DNA of 64,000 nt, taken from NCBI GenBank assembly GCA_030789695.1, contig CM061142.1, forward strand, positions 798,921,258-798,985,257, read 5' to 3'. Source of the stretch: Scilla litardierei. Its lineage: Eukaryota > Streptophyta > Magnoliopsida > Asparagales > Asparagaceae. Below the pieces are notes generated by a model. The model was not told the origin of the DNA, ran no database searches, and was given only the letters and a program-made list of their open reading frames with translations. This document shows positions 56,501 through 64,000 of this stretch, piece after piece (position 1 is the first letter of the stretch; each line of letters starts with the position of its first letter). The position numbers were made by a program, and so were the translations under genes.

Positions 56501-57915
56501 TGTCATCATCAAACCAAAGATTCTAGATCGTTGCGTCCAAAAAATATGACGAATGGAAATCGCCGGAGTGGTGACTCTGGAATGGATCGGGTCTGGAGGG
56601 AGCATCGGAAGAAAAAGAGGAGCACCGAAAGGTCGAGCGCTCGTGCTGAAAGGTCGAGCGCTGGTGTTGAAGGGTTAAGCTCTCGATCTCCCCTCCCAGT
56701 CAACCAAAGCTCTTCTTCTGAGGGGGGTGAGGTCAGGCGGACCTCGAAGACTTCTTCTCGTGCCCCCTCATAGGATGCCTCGAGTCAGGCCTTCGTTCGA
56801 ATTGATGCACCCCTCACCTCTATTGTGGTTTCGAAGCCGCTGGTGGTTGTTGACGTCGACGCTGCCGATGTCGCTGAGCCAACCGAATCTGTCGGCCAAA
56901 AACAGGAGACGCCCTCCCAAGGGGAGGAGGAGCCAGGAAAAAGAAGGCGAGTGGATGAGGAGGATCCTCTTCCTTCGCAGATGGCGAAGGGTATGGGGGT
57001 CACCCCTCTCGAGTCTCAGAGGGCGATCGAGACTTCTTCGGCATCACAGACTCCCGTGACGCCCCTTCTGGATCAATTACCCTGGTACGGCATTGTGTCA
57101 CCCGTCCCTTTGGTTGGCCCGATCCTTGCGGAGTTTGATCGAGTTTTACTACTCAATCAACATTCATCTCACTCCCTAAGGCCTGTACGGGGTGACCCCT
57201 ACCAACCTCCCTTTGCCGTCGGAAGTGAGGAGTCGGCCCTATTGGAATTTGGGATGACTACTCGATTGGTGGAGAACTCAATTCTCCCTAGGGACCTGGA
57301 GCTTCTTCAGAGATTGGACCTTGAATAGGTGGCCAACTTCTTTGTGGGGAGCGGATATCAGGTACGTCACCTACCTTCTGTCTATTTACGCCTGAGTTAG
57401 CCGTCCCTGACTAATCTTTTCTGCAGATGTCCTTTCTCAGCGCCGTGTTGCGTCGTCACGCCATCGACTTGATCGACGGAGGTCGGCGGGTGGCCGACGC
57501 TGAGTGCAAGGCATCCGAGCTCGAGGCTCGGACGAGGAAGACGGAGGAGGACTTGGAGAAAGCCTTCGCCGCTTAGGCGGAGGCCGAGTGGGTGGAAGTA
57601 TAGGCTAAGAATAGTCTCTCATCCATGTCGGACCTCTGCAAGTCTGGCGAGCTTCAGTGGAGGATAGAGAAGGCTCAGCTCGAGGCAGACCTCGACGCTT
57701 TTAAGAAGGAAGCGATCGAGCTTCGAGCCAAAGCTTCCGACTCTGAGAGATGGGTGGAGGCTTGCAAGGCGGAGGCCACTGAGTTTAAGGCCAAAGTCGT
57801 CGAGCACGAGGAGGCCACTGCGAGGGAGAAGGCGGAGCTCACGACAAGGTTCACGAAGGCGATGGATGCTTTCTCCAATGTCTTTGTACCCAGAGGCGCT
57901 CCTCCTCCTTCCTAG
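53583..57915 (+). pseudogene. Opposite-strand ORF with gypsy-type transposon domain, interrupted
   Basis: The part at 53858-54277 (AGVYLKSFRLGLRFPLYPFI, QLAPQAFPPLVGFIVLCEL, LFKYFFRI, GWKDTFVFV) resembles the plant putative gypsy-type transposon domain (Transposase_28). After the solo LTR the gene resumes with a basic serine-rich region (56550-56770), an acidic part (56825-57328) and a C-terminal coiled coil (57432-57915: CKASELEARTRKTEEDLEKA, then SELEADL-like heptads). Possible introns lie near 53584, where CAGGTATG occurs, and 57361-57426. Frame changes and stops (57576, 57603) show decay. The protein's function is unknown. Confidence 0.55.
54469..56547 (+). mobile_element. Solo LTR, 2.07 kb, with target-site duplication
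   Basis: The LTR is 54474-56542. It starts TGTTGGATCTGG and ends TCCAAAA, one base different from the exact inverted TCCAACA. It is flanked by AATAT at 54469-54473 and 56543-56547. The start GGGGGGTGAATAGGCTTAT and the late TTGTCATCATCAAAC are typical of SIRE-type copia LTRs. No internal domain is present. It interrupts the opposite-strand ORF of the Tat-like element and is therefore younger. Confidence 0.8.
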
Positions 57916-57929
57916 GCCGGAAGGCCTTA

Positions 57930-58227
57930 GTTTAGGCTTCTTGCAATTTTCCATTCTGCATTACTTTTCCATTCAAAATGAAAATAATGAAAAACAATTG
58001 CAACTTTGGTGTACTTTTGCATTTTCCTTGCAACTTTGGCGTACTTTTTGCATTTTCCTTTACTTGAACATATGCGTGTGTATGGCCCCTCAACGACCCA
58101 ACTTATAATCTCATTGAAACTGAAGGTAAGTTTTGTCGTTGATAAGTTAGGCGCATTCAATCGATGAATACAATCTTTTAAACCAAAAATCACGCTTTGT
58201 TTGGTAATGAGGGGGCCCATCCCCACC
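57930..58227. other. Spacer before tandem repeat
   Basis: No gene. A 26-base unit (TTGCAACTTTGG-GTACTTTTGCATTTTC) is present twice at 57998-58053. Confidence 0.5.
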
Positions 58228-58705
58228 CATGGATCTTTCAATGGCGAGGGGGATCCCTCGGCTTACGGCTTACGACTAGGATCGTTCGGGGGCGAGGGGC
58301 AAGGCCCCTTCGACTTACAGCCGACGAGCATCATGGGTCGTTCAGTGGCGAGGGGTGATCCCTCGGCTTACAGCTGACAACTAGGATCGTTCGGTGGCGA
58401 GGGGCGAGGCCCCTTCGACTTACGACCGACGAGCGTCGTGAGTCGTTCAGTGGCGAGGGGGGGATCCCTCGGCTTATGGCTGACGACTAGGATCGTTCAG
58501 TGGCAAGGGGCGAAGCCCCTTCGACTTATGGCCAAAGAGCGTCATGGGTCATTCAGTGGAGAGGGGGGATCCCTCGGCTTATAGTTAACGACTAGGGTCG
58601 TTTGGTGGCAAGGGGCGAGGCCCCTTTGACTTACGGCCGACTAGCGTCGTGGGTCGTTCAGTGGCGAGGGGGGATCCCTCAGCTTATGGCTGACGACTAG
58701 GGTTA
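58228..58705 (-). repeat. 105-bp tandem repeat, about 4.5 copies
   Basis: Units start GGATCGTTCGG-like at 58279, 58384, 58490, 58595 and 58700, giving periods of 105, 106, 105 and 105. Each unit is itself made of two related halves of about 52 bp, both containing TCGTTC-GTGGCGAGGGG. One half carries GGGGCGAGGCCCC, the other GGGGGATCCC. Both halves can form small hairpins. The location next to pol fits the variable 3' region of Tat elements. Confidence 0.9.
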
Positions 58706-58823
58706 GAAAACTGTCCGATAGAATATCGAAAAAGGATCGACCTTGTATTTATCATGAATAGGCATAAGATAAAAGAAAAGATAAGTTTCGAGCACTTGGT
58801 GTGTTCTACCCTCGTTGGTACAA

Positions 58824-59859
58824 TCATTGATAGTACTTCCGTAAATGCTCAACGTTCCAAGGGTGAGAAAGTTCTCTATCATCCAATGTAGTGAGCCGGT
58901 AGGTGGCAAGACCGAGCACATCGATCAGTGTATAAGGTCCTTTCCAATTTGCAACGAGCTTTCCTTGCTTGAGAATATCGGGGGTGAAAGCGGCCTTACG
59001 CAGCAATAAGTCACATATACAGAAGCTATGTTCGCGAGCCCTTGAGTTGAAATATCAGGCCATGCATCCTTTTTGTTCAATGAGGGTCGCCAAAGCCCAT
59101 TCGCGGACCTCATCAACCAGTTGTAGATTGAGTTCGAGTCCTTCCGAGTTTATTTCTTCGTCATAGTATTGGAGATGAAGTGGTCGTTCATTAACTTCCA
59201 CTAGGACTAAAACCTCACATCCATAAGCCAGCATGAATGGTGTTTCTCCCGTCGAGGTTTTGTGGGTCGTTCTGTACGACTATAGTATGCCGGGGATTTC
59301 TTCTGGCCAGGCCCCTTTGAGCCCAGTTATTCTCTTCCGAAGGAGGTCCGATGATGCATTTGTTGGCTGCCTCTGCCAATCCATTTGCCTGGGGATGGGC
59401 GACAGAGGCAAAATGTAGCTTGATCTTCTGCTCGAAGCAGAAGTCTCTGAAGCCAGCACTATCGAATTGTGTCCCATTGTCCGTTACAATGGATTGTGGG
59501 ATGCCAAAACGACAGACGATAGATTTCCAGACGACACTCCGAGCTTCCTTCCAAGTGATTCGAGACAGGGGCTCTGCCTCGATCCACTTCGTGAAGTAGT
59601 CGATCACCACTATTAGGAACTTCCGTTGCCCGCTCGCTTGTTTGAACGGACCAAGGAGGTCCAATCCCCACCTGGTGAAAGGCACTGGACCGACGATGGA
59701 GAACAGATCAGTTGGTGGGGCCGAGCCGATCCTTGAGATTTTTTGGCAGGTCGAGCACTTTCGCATGTATTCGACGACATCCTTGAACATCGTTAGCCAG
59801 AAGTAGCCTTGTCTTATGGCCTTCACAGCTATTGCTTTCCCCCGAAATGGTTCCCGCAA
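58824..59859 (-). pseudogene. Tat-like integrase, decayed
   Basis: From 59859 leftward: the CxxC of the zinc-binding domain (MRKCSTCQK), then the catalytic core with GLDLLGPF (first D), IVTDNGTQFDS (second D) and QANGLAEAANK (E). Frame changes follow. The C-terminal part at 58824-59006 reads GKLVANWKGPYTLIDVLGLA and HPWNVEHLRKYYQ before the stop. Integrase inserts the DNA copy into the genome. At least three breaks make this copy inactive. Confidence 0.85.
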
Positions 59860-60930
59860 TCGCCCTCATGGATTTCTTGGATCACATAGAGTGCTTCCTG
59901 CGAGGCCAAACATTTGAGGTAGGGGAAAACGTCATACCTGGTCCATCGTCTTTTGTACAACGAACCATATAGCAGAATGAATTGGTAAGCCTTTCGTTCT
60001 AGCTTTTGTGCCTCCACTGGGTCGGTCGGCATCTTCCCCGTGTTGAGGTAACATATTATGGGATCCATCAAAGTGATTCCTTGGTCGAGACTTAGCAGCT
60101 CCTGCTCTAGCCCGTTGGGGTGTGGTAGACGTTGTACATACACTATCCGACCGAGCCCCGTGGGAGAGGATGACATGAGCTTCGATAAGACGTCGGCTCG
60201 ATGATTCTTCGACCTTGGTACATGATGGATTTCTACGTGTCTAAACTTAGCAAGCTCCGCCTTAGCAACTTGCATGTAGCTCTGCATTGAGTCTTCATAG
60301 GCCTCGAAGCTTCCGTTCAGCTGGTGGACGACAAGGCTGGAATCGCTGAGTAGTAGAACCACTTTTCTCCTAGGGCTCGAGCCAATCGGAGTCCGTTGAT
60401 GGCCACTTCATATTCAGCACCATTATTTGTGGTTGGGAAAATCGAAGCGGAGAGCGTACTCGAATATAGTGCCCGCTGACGTTTGGACAATTATTCCGGC
60501 CCCGCTCCTGGTTTAAGTGGCTGAACCGTCAACTTGTACGATCCTGGTTCCACCGTCTTCAATTGTATCAGTTGTTGAATTAATACCTATCGAGGGTGAT
60601 GTTATAGCCTCAGGTAGTATGTTAGTAACACATACCTCTTCCTTTGGGCCGTCGTCATAAGTGAGTTCGACAATGAAGTCGGCGAGAGCCTGTCCTTTGA
60701 TGGCGGTCCTCGGCTTGAACTGGATGTCGAATTCACTCAGCTCGACTCCCCATTTAGTCATTCTCCCCGAACAATCCAGACTCTTTATGGCTTGTTCCAA
60801 GGGAGTGTCAGTGAGGACCAAGATGGTGTGTGCTTGGAAGTACGGTCGCAACCTCCTCGCAGATTGGACTAGCACAAAAGCCATCTTCTCAATCCTTGAG
60901 TAGTTTATCTCCGCACCTCGAAGAATGAAG
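59829..60930 (-). pseudogene. Tat-like RT end and RNase H, decayed and truncated
   Basis: The right part (60513-60930) carries ILRGAEINYSRIEKMAFVLV and RMTKWGVELSEFDI, the end of the RT/RNase H connection, then IVQVDGSAT with the first RNase H aspartate. In other frames come GAEYEVAINGLRLA and VLLLSDSSLVVHQLNGSFEA, then NHRADVLSKL. The start of the integrase zinc domain is at about 59840. Sequence similarity to pol ends abruptly near 60930, so RT proper is missing. Confidence 0.8.
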
Positions 60931-63252
60931 AGGAAGAGAAGGAGAGAAGGAAAGATCAAATTTTGAGGTAGGAATCAAATTGGAATTGAAAATTTAATTA
61001 GGGTTTTATTTTATCATGTATGTATACCATGTTTTATCAATTTTATGTATTGGTAATCAAATTAATAGGTCATGTTTCAATTTTCATGAGTTTCCCTTGA
61101 AAATTCTTAGCAAAACTAACTCCTTTGAAATTCAGAAATCTTGATGTCTGATTTTACCTTGATTTTGATTACTATAGCTAGAATTAGGATTCGAAAAAAA
61201 TATGACCTTGTAGATCTTGAAGTCCTACCCCAAAATCATATAAATTTTGACATAGTTTCAATTCAGAAATTGGGAGTAATAAATCCATCTTAACAATATG
61301 TCTGTTTGATTTTCAGTGTTGACACAGTTTAGTAAACTTGGCCTAGACACTTGCACACATCATGAAATTTTATGATCTTGGTCTTGTTGAAAATTTAAAA
61401 AGTTTTTCTAAATATTCATCAGAGTGCTTATATGTCGAATTTCTACCTCCAACATGCCCAAAATTGGCTTTCAATACTGACCCTGAAATCTGTATGAAAA
61501 ACAGATTTGACACACTTCACCAAATAATTCACCATAAATCATATAGTTCATATTTTTGCATGAAATTTTATCTGTAAATCCATATCTTCCATATCTTCAA
61601 CTTTAATTTATAAACTTTTGTCAAATTCCCAAGAGAATTAAATGAAATGTGTTGATATTTATGGTTGTTCTTGCAATTTCAGCAAGCTGAATTCATTAAG
61701 TGCTATTCTTATTCATTAATTGTGGTTAATTGGCGATCATTATTCTTGCCTAATATTGTTGTATAGTGTAATGAATGTTCATTCCCTTGGCACATATAAA
61801 TGTTATTGAGTTGCTTTGATATGAATGCCGCCCGTCAGGTGTTCGATGAAATGCCTCAATGAAGGCAACATTCGGTAATTTGAGAAACGTGTATGTGTTG
61901 GTGTTGGCCTTGAGCCACATTGAAAATTGGTAAAGTTAGAGACTTGAATGGCATGGATACATTGAAATTAGGAGTGGACGATGTGTTGTGATTGAGGGCA
62001 TGTCACGTGAGTGCATGACCCCATGTTTGATGATGGACAGCTGAGGTGATGTGTGCTTACCCATGCCATCAAGACCCCTAACATGTCACTTATGATGTTA
62101 ACTAATAAAATTGAATAAATCTCAGTCCTCTCTAATGAGGGTGAGTTAGCAAAGCCCGGGTTTTAGGTGGGATCTGAGTAAATTGTGGATATGCAGCCTG
62201 GACTGTGAAGTTGGGAGATGATTATGTGATGTGTGGAGTTACACCCACTCGTCTTTACCTGGAGTGGAGGGGATTTTTACACCCACTCGCCTTTATCGGG
62301 AGTGGAGGGGTCATACAAAGGTTGGGTTATATGTGGATAGCCTCACTCCTGCCAAGGACGGGGGAGGTGAGAGGCCCGCCGTACAGTGCCCGTGTCCACT
62401 GCGTCATGTGCTATATTCACCCCACATTTGGGGTGAAGTCCAGGTCCTAGTATCACACAGTTTACCCAAGTTTCAATTAACTCAAATATGAAATAATAAA
62501 ATAAGAATTGCGTGTTACTCCTTCTGTTGGCAGCACTTTCCCTTCACCTTGCTAGTTCCTTGTGACTCTGTGGCATGTCTCTAGCACTTGTACTTATTTT
62601 ATTAGATATTGGTTGCTTAAACACTTGTGTTAGTAGTAGTAGTAGTATTATTATTATTATTATTCGTGCTAATCCTTTTCTTGCAGTAACTCGACATTGG
62701 ACTGCAGGTATGATTTCCCTACCTAGTTATTTACTTTTCATTACGTTACTTAGTTTACATGCTTTATTTTCTTGCCATGCCTTGTGGTTTGATAACCTTA
62801 AAACTGTGTTTCAAATCCAAGTTAGTTCCTACTGGGGCACGCATTGACGTGCTCCCCCTTAATTTTTCAGGTAGCAGTGGTAGCTTGGTTGGTGGTGACT
62901 TGGAGTTGGGCTTATGGGTGACACTTGGTGTGAGTTGTAGTTGTGGTTTGGTATGGTTGTCTTGGGAGGTGGAGAATGATGGAGTATATGTAGTGGTGTG
63001 CCCGGATGATGTGTATAAATGGAAGTTGTTGTATATATATATATATGTGATATGTTGTCGTTGTTCTTTATTATCTATGAGTTGTTTGATATTATAGTGG
63101 AGCTACACTTGTACTATCCTAGCACGTGCGCAGTGGCCTGCTTATTCAGTTCTTCTTTCTCTCTCTCTCTTTCCTCTCTCATCACCCTCACTCTTCAGGA
63201 TACATGGACAAAAAATTTAAATGCCGGGTATTCTGGGGAATGGGGCGTGACA
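60931..63252 (+). mobile_element. LTR-like region ending GGGGCGTGACA
   Basis: No credible gene. The right end GGGGCGTGACA (63252) mirrors the TGTCACGCCCC start at 29661 and is a common gypsy LTR terminus. The left border is placed only by the loss of pol similarity. TAG/TTA triplet runs occur at 62631-62664 and a TA run at 63034-63047. Confidence 0.4.
62239..62310 (+). repeat. Direct repeat TTACACCCACTCG...GGAGTGGAGGGG
   Basis: Two units of about 34 bp, at 62239 and 62277. Each contains the inverted pair CCACTC and GAGTGG. Confidence 0.75.
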
Positions 63253-63626
63253 CATGCGTCGTAAATTGAGAACTTGAGGAAGACGAGAAGGATGATCAAA
63301 GGGTTAAAAAGGAAAAAAAATGAAAGAAAAAGGGATTTCTTTTCTCAGCTCTCTCTCTCTCTCTCAGCCTTCCCAGCTCACGCAGCAACACCCTACTGCT
63401 ATTTTCTTCCCCAATCCAACAACGCAACCCATCTCCAAACCCTAGTCCTTGATCCTTTGGAGAAGAAGAAGAAGGGAACTAGCGTCAGACGGTCTACACA
63501 GAGAAGAAGGGCCCCAGAAATTTTAGATGGACTATTGAAGGAAGAATCTTAACTAAGTAGATAGGATTTAGTTTGAAATCGTTTAGAATTTAACGTCGTC
63601 GTTGTCGAAATCGATTGCTTATGAAT
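63253..63626. other. CT-rich leader-like sequence
   Basis: Purine-rich to 63340, then a CTCTCTCT run, then CAACCCATCTCCAAACCCTA. It resembles a 5' leader, but no promoter or ORF was confirmed. Confidence 0.3.
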
Positions 63627-64000
63627 CTGTACGGTCGTTTTTGATGACCATATGGTGGTTGTATGATCAACATTAGAGTCATACGGTCGTTGTACGACCA
63701 TATCTAAGATTCTTGAGTCCACACAGCCGTATCGAGCTATCATACGGCCGCGTGAGTCCTTATTTTCATAGAAGTATGCCCCCTTTCCTTCACTGAGTCA
63801 ACCTAGTCCATACGACCGTATGGACTTTGCCATACGGCCGTGTGGAATTTTCCCCTAAACTTTTTCACACGACCGTATGAAATCTTCATACGACCGTGTG
63901 GTTCAACCTTTGAGCCTAATCCATACAGCTGTATGGATTTGGCCATACGGCCGTGTGGATTCCTTTGAACTTTCCACACGACGGTATGAAATCTTCATAA
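63627..64000. repeat. Cluster of CATACGGCCGTATG-type palindromes
   Basis: About 13 copies or variants (CCATACGACCGTATGG, CATACGGCCGTGTGG, CACACGACCGTATG, CCATACAGCTGTATGG), often in pairs separated by 7-12 bases, continuing to the window end. The layout parallels the CTCGGCCGAG clusters, but the sequence is different. No TATA box is visible within the window on either side. Confidence 0.75.

Larger units (their letters stand above)
52501..60930 (-). mobile_element. Tat-like gypsy element with opposite-strand ORF, truncated
   Basis: On the minus strand, from right to left: RNase H and integrase (60930-58824), a 105-bp tandem repeat (58705-58228), an ORF on the opposite strand (57915-53583), a pyrimidine/purine tract (53096-53084) and a 583-bp LTR (53083-52501). 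Tat elements such as Grande are known to carry an antisense ORF and tandem repeats between pol and the 3' LTR, which supports reading these as one element. The 5' half (LTR, gag, protease, RT) is missing. A solo LTR at 54474-56542 has inserted into the opposite-strand ORF. Confidence 0.6.

Noticed and set aside
63627..64000. CRISPR-like array of repeats and spacers
   Set aside because: The repeats are variable palindromes with irregular spacers in a plant LTR context. No cas genes occur and the genome is eukaryotic.

Overview
This is nuclear DNA of a flowering plant. The evidence is one intact, intron-less EXO70 exocyst gene and plant-type Ty1/copia, Athila-like and Tat-like Ty3/gypsy elements, an L1-type LINE and Helitrons. 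I cannot name the species. Most of the 64 kb is nested transposable-element sequence. EXO70 (49934-52042, minus strand) is the only gene I would call functional. No rRNA, tRNA or CRISPR feature was seen. A 500-base assembly gap lies at 44999-45498.

Layout. 1-8360: copia remains. An LTR (2427-3785) is followed by the 3' part of another LTR with its primer-binding site and a decayed gag (3786-6257). The 3' untranslated part that follows is interrupted by a solo LTR with a perfect target-site duplication (6551-7794). 8500-14600: a decayed L1-type LINE with both ORFs recognisable. 14624-24031: a cluster of insertions into TA-rich DNA. It holds a 2-kb Helitron, a foldback MITE, a block carrying pieces of three host genes (reversibly glycosylated polypeptide, ribosomal protein L23/uL14 and a SYP3-type syntaxin), a small Helitron and a second MITE. 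24050-27403: more copia 3' UTR and two LTRs related to the one at 3786. They may close the element opened at 3786, so that one copia copy would be split by about 16 kb of later insertions.

27404-29660: an Athila-like gag-protease relic on the minus strand. 29661-34978: overlapping LTR remains. 34979-44998 and into the gap: a fairly young Athila-like element on the minus strand with LTR, polypurine tract, env-like ORF, gag-protease ORF and tRNA-type primer site, but no reverse transcriptase, RNase H or integrase. 45499-49930: unassigned repeats, a small Helitron and the EXO70 3' flank. 52501-60930: a Tat-like gypsy element on the minus strand with a truncated pol, a 105-bp tandem repeat, an ORF on the opposite strand and a short 3' LTR. 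A 2.07-kb solo LTR has inserted into the opposite-strand ORF. 60930-64000: further LTR-like DNA and a second palindrome-rich region.

The signal I find most interesting is shared by several LTRs. Short palindromes of one family-specific sequence (CACTCGGCCGAGTG, CAGTCGACTG, or CATACGGCCGTATG) are scattered in clusters. Where a TATA box can be found, four of the five clusters begin about 75-96 bp upstream of it. The fifth lies beside a TATA box inside the Athila-like element, upstream of its env-like ORF, and could be an internal promoter.
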